A stretch of 8,689 nt of DNA from Lachnospiraceae bacterium (GCA_021199395.1 JAJQIE010000026.1:1-8689); one strand, 5' to 3'; positions 1-6,786 are shown, counted from the first letter of the stretch. Translations and numbers: made by a program. Notes: generated by a model from the letters alone, not told the origin.

Positions 1-80
1 TGACCACGGAAGCTGCAGCGGGAGATATCAAAGAACCGGCGCCTGCAGCACCGGCAGGCGCGGGCGATATGGACTATTAA
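1..80 (+). CDS. groEL: Chaperonin GroEL, C-terminal end (partial)
   Basis: Only the last 25 codons are present, read from position 3 to the TAA at 78-80. The peptide begins T-T-E-A-A and continues with D-I-K-E-P-A-P-A-A-P-A-G-A-G-D-M-D-Y. The T-T-E motif followed by a Pro/Ala-rich stretch and a Gly/Met tail is the standard end of GroEL, and the D-I-K-E-P form with an aromatic last residue is typical of Clostridia. GroEL forms the cytoplasmic double-ring folding chamber with GroES, and the disordered tail lies inside the cavity. The gene starts outside the window. It is followed within 40 bases by a terminator, so it probably ends its own transcription unit. The call rests on this short tail only, but the tail is distinctive. 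Confidence 0.85.
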   Translation, partial: TTEAAAGDIKEPAPAAPAGAGDMDY

Positions 81-118
81 GTGGTGCATTTGAATAAAAC
101 ACAGTCTCGGATAAAAAG

Positions 119-153
119 AAAAACCGCAGGAGAGTCAATGTTCTGCGGTTTTT
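119..153 (+). terminator. Rho-independent terminator of groEL
   Basis: AAAAACCGCAG (119-129) pairs perfectly with CTGCGGTTTTT (143-153), an 11-bp stem with a 13-base loop, ending in a run of five T. It lies 38 bases after the groEL stop. The A-run on the left arm makes it roughly symmetric, so it might work weakly on the other strand too. Confidence 0.85.
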
Positions 154-191
154 CCATATATCTGATTGTTAATAAGAAGGAGAGTGTTGAA

Positions 192-236
192 ATGGCTGCA
201 CAGGAGCTAAAAGTAGCAGAAGGGAGACTGATATGA
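192..236 (+). CDS. Possible 14-residue leader peptide overlapping the lon start
   Basis: An ATG at 192 is preceded by AAGGAGAG (177-184) at good spacing and opens a 14-codon frame, M-A-A-Q-E-L-K-V-A-E-G-R-L-I, ending at the TGA at 234-236. This stop overlaps the lon start codon (233-235) in an ATGA arrangement, the usual geometry of translational coupling. The Shine-Dalgarno sequence of lon (AAGGGAG, 220-226) lies inside this frame, so ribosomes translating the leader would pass over it. No family is recognised and the peptide has no clear hydrophobic segment or attenuator-like codon run. It could be a chance ORF behind a chance purine-rich stretch. The support is only the RBS and the exact overlap. 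Confidence 0.35.
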   Translation: MAAQELKVAEGRLI

Positions 237-2590
237 TTATTATTCCTTATTATAATATTGTGATTGTTCCGGAAATAAGTCTGTATTTTGCCGGGGAATA
301 TTTTAAGGAAGTTACCCAGAAAAAAGGGGAGCAGGTACAGAACGTAGTATTTTTGATGCTGAAAGAAGATAAGTCACGGGAGACTATGCAATCGGACGAC
401 TTTTATCCGATAGGCATTACCGGTACCATTGAGGCGGTCGATAAAGATGGCAATGTAAAAATCAGAACCGGCAGCCGCGTCAACATTGATTCGGTCGATA
501 TAATGGAAACGCCACCTCACGCCTGTTCGGAGGCAGATCGCGCCGCTCATGCAGAAAACGCTTCGCGTTTGAGCGGCGCTGCAAATAGAAAGATAGAAGT
601 GACGTTGAGCAAACGTCAGGACATCGAGGATTTGACTCAGGAAGAGGCTGCGAAACGCTTTGACAATGCCCGGACGGCATTTATCCAGAGCCTGCAGAAT
701 ACACAGAATATGCAGTTTACCCTTCTTGCGCGCAATTATGCACAGCAATGGGAATCCCTGGGGGAACTGACCGCGACATTGTCCTATCAACTTACTATTT
801 CAAATGAAGAGAAATATCAGATTCTGGCGGCAGATACACTGTCTGAACGGACAGAGCGTATGGAACAGGCGGTTTACCAGTATCTGGAAGCGGAAAAAGT
901 AAAGAAGGAAGCGGCAGCGGCGCAGCAAAGCCAGAATGAAAAGGTTTACCGCGAGCAGGCGATCAGGAAGCAGATGGAATTTCTGCAGAATGAACTGGAT
1001 GAGATGCATCCGGAAAACATTTCCGATGTGCGGAAATTTGAAAAGAAAATTAAAGAGTCCGGGATGAATGAGACAGCTCATGCGGAGGCGTTAAAAGTCC
1101 TGAACCGCATGAAGCAGGAAGGACAGGACAGCCATGAATACGGGATGCTGTATGATTATCTTGATTTTGTGACCACGCTTTCATGGAAGAAAGAAGAAAT
1201 GCAGCCGGTGAATCTGAAGGAAGCGCGAAAAATCCTTGATGCAGATCATTTTGGCCTTGAAAAGGTAAAACGCAGGATCGTGCAGCAGCTGGCGGTAATG
1301 ACACTGAATCAAAAGCAGTCTGGATCTATTCTGCTTTTTGTCGGGGCTCCCGGCACCGGAAAAACGAGTATTGGACAGAGCATTGCGAAAGCGCTTGGCA
1401 GGGAATATGTGAGGGTGAGCCTTGGCGGCATCCGTGACGAGGCGGAAATCCGCGGACACCGCCGCACGTATGTCGGAGCCATGCCGGGTAGAATTATGGA
1501 AGGAATCAAACGGAGCGGTGTATCGAATCCGGTGGTGGTGCTGGATGAGGTGGACAAGCTTTGCAAAGATTACGGCGGCGATCCTTCAAGTGCATTATTA
1601 GAGGTTCTCGATCCGGAACAGAACAGCAATTTCACAGATCATTATATGAATGTACCGTATGATCTTTCTGATGTGCTGTTTGTCTGCACGGCAAATACCA
1701 CGGACACGATTCAGGAGCCGCTGCTGAACCGTATGGAGGTCATTCAATTCCCAGGATATACGGCTTCGGAAAAATTCCAGATCGCGAAACGGCATCTGCT
1801 GCCGAGGGCAATGGAAGAAATGGGCATTCATCAGGAAAAACTGAAAGTTTCTGATTCAACCCTGCGTACAATTATTTCCGATTACACAATGGAAGCAGGA
1901 GTACGCAGCCTGAAGAAAAGACTGGATACCCTTTGCCGCGCAGCTGCTGTCCGTCTGGTAGAGGGAAATAACAGGTGCATATCGGTTACACCGGGCCAGC
2001 TGCAGAAATATCTGGATATGAAACCTCTTCTGCACGACCATATGCTGGAACAGCAACAGCCTGGCGTGGTGACAGGTCTTGCGTGGACACAGGCAGGCGG
2101 CGAGATTCTGTTTATTGAAGCGCTTTTTACCAAAGGGAAAGGAAATGTGATTATAACGGGCCAGCTGGGTGATGTTATGAAAGAATCCGTGCAGATCGCG
2201 GTCAGCCTTGTGAAGAACAGGTATCCCGATAAGGCGGAACTGTTTGAAAAGAACGATTTGCATATTCATGTTCCGTCCGGAGCGGTTCCGAAAGACGGTC
2301 CGTCAGCCGGGATTACACTTACCACCGCAATCGTTTCCCTTGTAACAGGAAAAACGGTTTCTTCGAAAATCGCAATGACAGGTGAAGTATCCCTGCGTGG
2401 CTGCGTCATGCCGATTGGAGGGCTGCCGGAGAAGCTCATGGCTGCGGTGCGGGCGGGCATCACAACTGTCTTTATCCCTGTAGAAAACGAAAATGACCTT
2501 GACGAGGTTCCTTCGGAAGTAAAGAAAAGTCTGGAAATTATTCCGGTGCACATAGTATCGGATGTGCTGGAAAAAACAGGATTGTGCTGA
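233..2590 (+). CDS. lon: ATP-dependent Lon protease, with a repeat-derived insert in the N-domain
   Basis: This 785-residue protein is a cytoplasmic AAA+ serine protease that unfolds and degrades misfolded and regulatory proteins as a hexamer. The N-terminal substrate-binding domain (about 1-225) opens with the I-V-I-V-P strand typical of Lon, which supports the ATG at 233 with its RBS AAGGGAG at 220-226. A helical, Lys/Glu-rich segment follows (about 190-320). The AAA+ module has Walker A GAPGTGKT (371-378), the Lon motif around GHRRTYVGAMPGRI (408-421), Walker B VVVLDEVDK (434-442) and the T-A-N-T sensor (486-489). The protease domain carries the catalytic Ser691 in PKDGPSAG and Lys734 in GLPEKLMAA, so it should be active. 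Total length is close to E. coli Lon. Residues 91-117 look like an extra loop between N-domain strands and match a repeat also found in the GTPase gene downstream. No CIRCE or CtsR operator was seen upstream, and no terminator was found after the stop. Confidence 0.96.
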   Translation: MIIIPYYNIVIVPEISLYFAGEYFKEVTQKKGEQVQNVVFLMLKEDKSRETMQSDDFYPIGITGTIEAVDKDGNVKIRTGSRVNIDSVDIMETPPHACSEADRAAHAENASRLSGAANRKIEVTLSKRQDIEDLTQEEAAKRFDNARTAFIQSLQNTQNMQFTLLARNYAQQWESLGELTATLSYQLTISNEEKYQILAADTLSERTERMEQAVYQYLEAEKVKKEAAAAQQSQNEKVYREQAIRKQMEFLQNELDEMHPENISDVRKFEKKIKESGMNETAHAEALKVLNRMKQEGQDSHEYGMLYDYLDFVTTLSWKKEEMQPVNLKEARKILDADHFGLEKVKRRIVQQLAVMTLNQKQSGSILLFVGAPGTGKTSIGQSIAKALGREYVRVSLGGIRDEAEIRGHRRTYVGAMPGRIMEGIKRSGVSNPVVVLDEVDKLCKDYGGDPSSALLEVLDPEQNSNFTDHYMNVPYDLSDVLFVCTANTTDTIQEPLLNRMEVIQFPGYTASEKFQIAKRHLLPRAMEEMGIHQEKLKVSDSTLRTIISDYTMEAGVRSLKKRLDTLCRAAAVRLVEGNNRCISVTPGQLQKYLDMKPLLHDHMLEQQQPGVVTGLAWTQAGGEILFIEALFTKGKGNVIITGQLGDVMKESVQIAVSLVKNRYPDKAELFEKNDLHIHVPSGAVPKDGPSAGITLTTAIVSLVTGKTVSSKIAMTGEVSLRGCVMPIGGLPEKLMAAVRAGITTVFIPVENENDLDEVPSEVKKSLEIIPVHIVSDVLEKTGLC
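503..580 (+). repeat. Diverged copy of the 78-bp in-frame hairpin repeat, inside lon
   Basis: The 26 codons 503-580 (Lon residues 91-116) align without gaps to the 78-bp unit in the GTPase gene. By hand count 58 of 78 bases and 15 of 26 residues match the unit at 5965-6042. Shared residues include the starting M-E-T-P-P and the later E-N-A-x-R-x-S-G. The right half folds: GCGCCGCTCA (540-549) pairs perfectly with TGAGCGGCGC (570-579), and inside it AACGC (557-561) pairs with GCGTT (565-569) around TTC. The left half holds only a weak GCCT/AGGC hairpin. Flanking Lon sequence (R-V-N-I-D-S-V-D-I before, N-R-K-I-E-V-T-L after) reads as continuous N-domain, so the copy looks inserted into a surface loop without a frame change. 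Confidence 0.85.
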
Positions 2591-2648
2591 CGCACATATC
2601 ACAAGCCGGCAAGAAGAATTTTATCTGGAAATAGAAGGCGCATGCTAA

Positions 2649-3377
2649 CAGTTAATAGGAAAGGACGGTTATGAGCCAATCATTACGCAGGAACAGTGGG
2701 ATAAAGTCAGAAGTATGCAAAATAATAGGAATCATGCTTCTCTGCATACAGAAAAGAAACTGATGAACCCTTTTGCTGCGATTCTTCATTGTGAAAAATG
2801 TGGTGCAACTATGAAGCGAAATGTCCCTGATAAAAGAAAACATACTTCCCCCTGGTATCGTTGTCCTACGCGCAGCTGCGATTGCCGAACAGTAAAATGT
2901 GATCTGGTTGAAAACGGTGTTATAAAAGCAATGAAGGAATGGCTGGGTGAGTATACAGTAGAAGTGGCAGCTGAGCAGGCAACCCAAACGAATCCATTGG
3001 AATCTGCATTAACGACGACTAAGGAACAGCTTGAGTTGCTTTATGCACAGCAAGATAGTGTATGTGGGTATTTAGAAAAAGGCGTTTATACAGTAGAAAT
3101 GTTCACAAAACGTAACGAGGCTATAGAAAGAGATATTCGAAAACTTCGTAAAACGAAGGAGGAACTTGAAAAGAAGATGTCTGAGCAATGTCATATACAA
3201 AACACGGAAGCAGATATTGTTCCGACAACCCAGCATATCCTTGATAATTATGATGGCTTTACTCCCGCGGAGAAGAATGAACTGTGGAAAAAGGTTATGG
3301 AAAAAATAACAGTATATCGAGCTCCAAATGGTGAAACCAGTCTACATATTTATCCGAAACTGCAGAAAAAGAATTAA
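2649..3377 (+). pseudogene. Large serine recombinase, C-terminal remnant
   Basis: The frame ending in the TAA at 3375-3377 can be read back to an in-frame TAA at 2646-2648. From about 2661 it gives D-G-Y-E-P-I-I-T-Q-E-Q-W-D-K-V, the conserved end of the Recombinase domain of large serine recombinases. Next come a zinc ribbon (C-x2-C coded at 2790-2801, then Cys residues near 2862-2885) and a long Glu/Lys/Arg-rich coiled-coil region (about 2997-3180), in the usual order. The whole resolvase catalytic domain with its serine nucleophile and most of the Recombinase domain are missing. An internal ATG at 2715 gives 220 residues but has no RBS. The stretch is AT-rich: the 60 bases from 3061 hold 21 G/C, against 41 in the 60 bases from 4621. 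It is best read as the scar of a degraded integrative element. Confidence 0.85.
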
Positions 3378-3408
3378 AACAGCCATATACTATTTTCAGA
3401 ATAGCCTC

Positions 3409-3437
3409 TCGACGATGGCCTTCTCCTGTGATAGAAT
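3409..3437 (+). promoter_or_regulatory. Candidate sigma-A promoter of the GTPase-NYN gene
   Basis: TCGACG (3409-3414, four of six to TTGACA) and TAGAAT (3432-3437, five of six to TATAAT) are 17 bases apart. A TGn extension (3429-3431) stands directly before the -10 box, which can offset the weaker -35. The predicted start near 3444 leaves a leader of about 30 bases ahead of the ATG at 3475. Confidence 0.5.
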
Positions 3438-3459
3438 AAACACAGTTTATTTTTTGGCC

Positions 3460-3467
3460 GGAGGAGG
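3460..3467 (+). promoter_or_regulatory. Strong RBS that fixes the GTPase-NYN start
   Basis: GGAGGAGG lies 7 bases before the ATG at 3475. The frame is open upstream to 3328, but that part overlaps the recombinase remnant, lacks an RBS and has no GTPase similarity. The start at 3475 puts the P-loop at residues 20-27, as in TetM-like proteins. Confidence 0.85.
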
Positions 3468-3474
3468 CATTTTT

Positions 3475-6400
3475 ATGGGCAATCAGGCGGAAAAAACTGA
3501 AAAAAGAAGGGTATGTGCTGGTCTTTTGGCTCATGTGGATGCCGGGAAAACGACTCTTGCGGAAGGGATTCTTTACCTGATAGGGCGGATCCGCAGCCTG
3601 GGTAGGGTCGATCATCAGGATGCGTTTTTTGATAACTTTGCGATGGAGCGTGAGCGGGGGATTACGATTTTTTCCAAGCAGGCGCAGGTGACACTGGAGG
3701 ATAAGGCTTTCTGTGAAGAGGCGGGTGTGTCGTCTGTTTCGATGCATTCCGCGCGTGAAGGGGCTGCGGGTCGCTTAGGATCGACTCTCGAAAAAGGCCA
3801 GAAAGGCGCTGAATCACGGAAGGGGCAGAGCCTGTCCCTGACGCTTCTGGATACGCCGGGGCATGTGGACTTCTCCGCGGAGATGGAGCGGACGCTTCAG
3901 ATACTGGACTATGCGATCCTCGTGATCAGCGGAGCAGACGGCGTGCAGAGCCATGTAGAGACGCTCTGGCGTCTGCTTGAACGTTACAGGATCCCGGTAT
4001 TTTTGTTTGTGAATAAGATGGACCAGCCGGGGACGGATCGGGCGGCATTGCTTGCAGAGCTAAAGCAGAGGCTGGATGAGCGGTGCCAGGATTTTACATT
4101 GCCCCATGATTCGGAAGAGTTTCAGGAAAATCTGGCGATGTGCGGGGATGAGCTCTTAGAGTCTTATCTTTCAGGCGAACCGATTGGGGCGGATACGATC
4201 GGGGAGCTGATCGCGGCGCGGGAGGTGTTTCCGTGCTATTTTGGTTCAGCCCTGAGACTTCAGGGTGTGGAGGAATTGCTGGAGGGAATCCGAACCTACA
4301 GTATAGCTCAGGAGTATCCGCGGGAGTTTGGCGCGAGGGTCTACAAGATATCGCGCGACGCGCAGGGTAATCGGCTTACACATATGAAAATTACCGGCGG
4401 GACGCTGTGCGTGAAGGATGTGCTGACGAATCAGAAGTGTTCCGGGGATGTAAAGGCTTCCCAGGGGGCAGCGGCGACCGGAGATTCGGCGCGTGATGCC
4501 GGCGATAAAATATGGGAGGAAAAGGTTAATCAGATACGGATTTTTTCCGGGGCGGCGTATGAGACAGTGACAGAGGTAAAGGCTGGGACTGTATGTGCGG
4601 TCACAGGCCTGGATCACACTTTTGCGGGGGAAGGACTCGGCATAGAGCCGGAAGGGGAGCTGCCGGTCCTGGAGCCGGTGCTGTCCTATCGGGTGGAGCT
4701 TCCGGAGGGGACAGATGTGCACCGGGCGTTCCGCCAGCTAAAGCAGTTAGAGGAAGAGGAACCGCAGCTTCATATTACATGGACGGCGGGACAGATTCAC
4801 GCACAGCTGATGGGTGAGGTACAGACTGAGGTCTTGCAGAGTATGATCCGGGAGCGTTTTGGCCTGAATGTAAAATTTGGCGAGGGCAGTATCGTGTACC
4901 GTGAGACGATAGCCGAACCGGTCGTCGGGATGGGGCATTTTGAGCCGCTGCGGCATTACGCGGAGGTGCATCTTCTGCTGGAACCGGCGGAACGGGGCAG
5001 CGGCCTGCAGTTTGAGACTGCCTGCAGCACGGATGAGCTGGACGGGAATTGGCAGCGGCTCATACTGACGCATCTGGAAGAAAAGAGCCATCCGGGCGTG
5101 CTTACCGGATCAGATATTACAGATATGAAGATTACGCTTGTCGCCGGGAGGGCGCACCAGAAGCATACGGAGGGTGGAGATTTCAGACAGGCGACCTACC
5201 GTGCCGTTCGCCAGGGACTTTGCCGGGCAAGATCTGTTCTGCTTGAACCGGTCTACAGCTTTCGGATGGAAGTGCCGTCTGAAGCTGTCGGCCGGGCCAT
5301 CGCTGATATTCAGCGCATGTATGGTACTTCTGAGCCACCGGTGCCGATCCGTTCCGGCGGTGGGTATCAAAGCCCCGCGGGCAGTGCGGCGCGTGAGATT
5401 TCAGAGAACAGTGGCAATCAGAATATTGTCGAGGACAGGATGCTGCTTGAAGGCACTGCTCCGGTCGTGACCATGCGGGGATATCAGAGCGAGCTGCTGT
5501 CTTATACAAAAGGGCGCGGACGGCTCATTTGCAGGCTGAAAGGCTATGAAGAATGTCACAATGCGCAGGAGGTGATCGAAGCGCGCGCATATGACGCGCA
5601 GGCGGATCTGGAAAACCCCTGTGGTTCTGTATTTTGCGCGCATGGAGCCGGTTTTGCAGTGGATTGGGAGCATGTGCCGGATTATGTTCATATTCCCGGC
5701 ACGGACGCATATGTGGAGAACGCGTTTGCGGGAAATCATCCCGTCGCTGAAAGTGGAGAGCAGGGGGATGGAGAGACGCACTCCGCTCCGCCTGGGTCGA
5801 CGGATATCCCGCCCGCAGAGAGAGGATGCCATCCGGCGGCAGGACGAGCCGGACAATCAGAGAACGCTGCGCGTTGGTCCGGCTCTATGGAAACGCCCCC
5901 TCGCTCACGCTCGGCGGCAGGACGAGCCGGACAATCAGAGAACGCTGTGCGTTGGTCCGGCTCTATGGAAACGCCCCCTCGCTCACGCTCGGCGGCAGGA
6001 CGAGCCGGACAATCAGAGAACGCTGCGCGTTGGTCCGGCTCTGATGAAGAGCTGCAGGCAATTTTTGAGCGCACCTACGGCCCGGTGAAACGTGAACGCA
6101 ATCGTTTTCTGTATAGCAAAGGGAAAAAACAGCAGGATTCCGGCTGGGCAGGATATGAAGCTCCTGCTTCGCGTCGGTCCGGCTCTATGGAAACGCCCTC
6201 TCGCTCACGCTCGACGGCAGGACGAGCCGGACAATGGGAGAACGCTGCGCGTTGGTCCGGCTCTGAAGAGTGTGAGTGTCTGCTGGTTGACGGCTACAAT
6301 ATCATTTTTGCATGGGATGAATTAAAGGAGCTGGCGAAGGAAAATCTGGAAAGCGCGCGCGGCAGGCTCCTTGATCTGATGAGCAACTATCAGGGCTACA

Positions 6401-6786
6401 AACAGAATCATCTGATCGTAGTCTTTGACGCCTATCGGGTTGCAGGACACCGCACGGAAACATTCAGATACCATAATATTTATGTAGTATATACAAAGGA
6501 AGCGGAGACGGCGGATCAGTATATAGAGAAAACGGTGCGCGAAATAAACCGGAACTATCATGTAACTGTGGCGACGTCAGATGCGCTGGAGCAGGTGATC
6601 ATTTTCGGAGCAGGCGCATCCCGGCTTTCTGCGAGAGGCCTGTTTGAGGAGCTGGAGCAGATGCAAAAGGATTTGCATGAAAATTATCTGAATGTGCCGC
6701 AAAAGGGCGGGAAAACGTATCTTCTTGACGGACAGGAAGGGATAGAGCCGGCTCTGAAGCATGAATTCAGAGATCCGGATACCTGA
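3475..6786 (+). CDS. TetM-like translational GTPase fused to a YacP/Rae1-like NYN nuclease domain
   Basis: The 1103-residue protein starts with an EF-G/TetM-type GTPase. Its motifs are HVDAGKTT (20-27), RGIT (61-64), DTPGH (126-130), NKMDQ (180-184) and GSAL (257-260). Domains II-V follow to about residue 740, so it should bind the ribosomal A-site region like ribosome protection proteins. The domain IV segment aligned with the TetM Y-S-P-V loop instead reads HQKHTEGGDFR (561-571), so tetracycline resistance should not be assumed. Residues 932-1070 form an NYN/PIN-like domain with LLVDGYNIIF (936-945), VVFDAYR (982-988), ETADQYIE (1011-1018) and ATSDALEQ (1033-1040), the acidic positions of YacP. 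B. subtilis Rae1/YacP is a ribosome-associated A-site mRNA endonuclease. A conserved segment, DEELQAIFERTYGP (857-870), lies between two repeat-filled linkers (about 785-856 and 898-930). Extra loops occur near 82-118 and 321-349. It is longer than the roughly 900 residues I would expect for this fusion, mostly because of the repeats and loops. Confidence 0.92.
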   Translation: MGNQAEKTEKRRVCAGLLAHVDAGKTTLAEGILYLIGRIRSLGRVDHQDAFFDNFAMERERGITIFSKQAQVTLEDKAFCEEAGVSSVSMHSAREGAAGRLGSTLEKGQKGAESRKGQSLSLTLLDTPGHVDFSAEMERTLQILDYAILVISGADGVQSHVETLWRLLERYRIPVFLFVNKMDQPGTDRAALLAELKQRLDERCQDFTLPHDSEEFQENLAMCGDELLESYLSGEPIGADTIGELIAAREVFPCYFGSALRLQGVEELLEGIRTYSIAQEYPREFGARVYKISRDAQGNRLTHMKITGGTLCVKDVLTNQKCSGDVKASQGAAATGDSARDAGDKIWEEKVNQIRIFSGAAYETVTEVKAGTVCAVTGLDHTFAGEGLGIEPEGELPVLEPVLSYRVELPEGTDVHRAFRQLKQLEEEEPQLHITWTAGQIHAQLMGEVQTEVLQSMIRERFGLNVKFGEGSIVYRETIAEPVVGMGHFEPLRHYAEVHLLLEPAERGSGLQFETACSTDELDGNWQRLILTHLEEKSHPGVLTGSDITDMKITLVAGRAHQKHTEGGDFRQATYRAVRQGLCRARSVLLEPVYSFRMEVPSEAVGRAIADIQRMYGTSEPPVPIRSGGGYQSPAGSAAREISENSGNQNIVEDRMLLEGTAPVVTMRGYQSELLSYTKGRGRLICRLKGYEECHNAQEVIEARAYDAQADLENPCGSVFCAHGAGFAVDWEHVPDYVHIPGTDAYVENAFAGNHPVAESGEQGDGETHSAPPGSTDIPPAERGCHPAAGRAGQSENAARWSGSMETPPRSRSAAGRAGQSENAVRWSGSMETPPRSRSAAGRAGQSENAARWSGSDEELQAIFERTYGPVKRERNRFLYSKGKKQQDSGWAGYEAPASRRSGSMETPSRSRSTAGRAGQWENAARWSGSEECECLLVDGYNIIFAWDELKELAKENLESARGRLLDLMSNYQGYKQNHLIVVFDAYRVAGHRTETFRYHNIYVVYTKEAETADQYIEKTVREINRNYHVTVATSDALEQVIIFGAGASRLSARGLFEELEQMQKDLHENYLNVPQKGGKTYLLDGQEGIEPALKHEFRDPDT
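5834..6042 (+). repeat. Tandem array of the 78-bp in-frame hairpin repeat (one partial, two full units)
   Basis: A partial unit (5834-5886, the last 53 bases) is followed by full units at 5887-5964 and 5965-6042. The two full units differ at one base (T at 5948 for C), pointing to recent duplication or homogenisation. Each unit encodes 26 residues starting M-E-T-P-P and ending A-x-R-W-S-G-S (protein residues 805-830 and 831-856). In each, GAGCCGGAC pairs with GTCCGGCTC (5846-5854 with 5877-5885, 5924-5932 with 5955-5963, 6002-6010 with 6033-6041), enclosing an inner AACGC/GCGTT hairpin with a 3-base loop. The array forms most of the linker between the GTPase core and the D-E-E-L-Q-A-I-F segment. 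Confidence 0.93.
6166..6264 (+). repeat. Second site of the 78-bp repeat: short 3' partial plus one full unit
   Basis: The full unit at 6187-6264 differs from the array unit at 5965-6042 by a few substitutions, coding S for P, T for A and W for S. It keeps the intact stem GAGCCGGAC (6224-6232) with GTCCGGCTC (6255-6263) and the inner AACGC/GCGTT hairpin. Just before it, 6171-6186 repeats the unit end (GCGTCGGTCCGGCTCT, one mismatch) but its left stem arm is missing. The unit ends two codons before the E-C-L-L-V-D-G-Y-N start of the NYN domain, so this copy lengthens the second linker (residues 898-930). Confidence 0.9.

Noticed and set aside
3382..3406. Small hairpin CTATT/AATAG after the recombinase remnant as a terminator
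   Set aside because: The stem is 5 bp and AT-rich with no T-run, so it is not a credible terminator.
3328..3474. Upstream extension of the GTPase reading frame to an ATG at 3328
   Set aside because: It overlaps the recombinase remnant, has no RBS, and the family N-terminus begins at 3475 behind a strong RBS.
5368..5420. Further copy of the 78-bp element (S-A-A-R-E-I-S-E-N-S-G)
   Set aside because: It shares only a short CAGAGAAC match and an S-E-N tripeptide, and cannot form the element's stem.
5591..6088. Long open frames overlapping the GTPase gene on both strands around the repeat array
   Set aside because: They are open only because the GC-rich 78-bp repeat lacks stops in several frames. 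They have no RBS or recognisable domain, and the GTPase-NYN frame is clearly coding.
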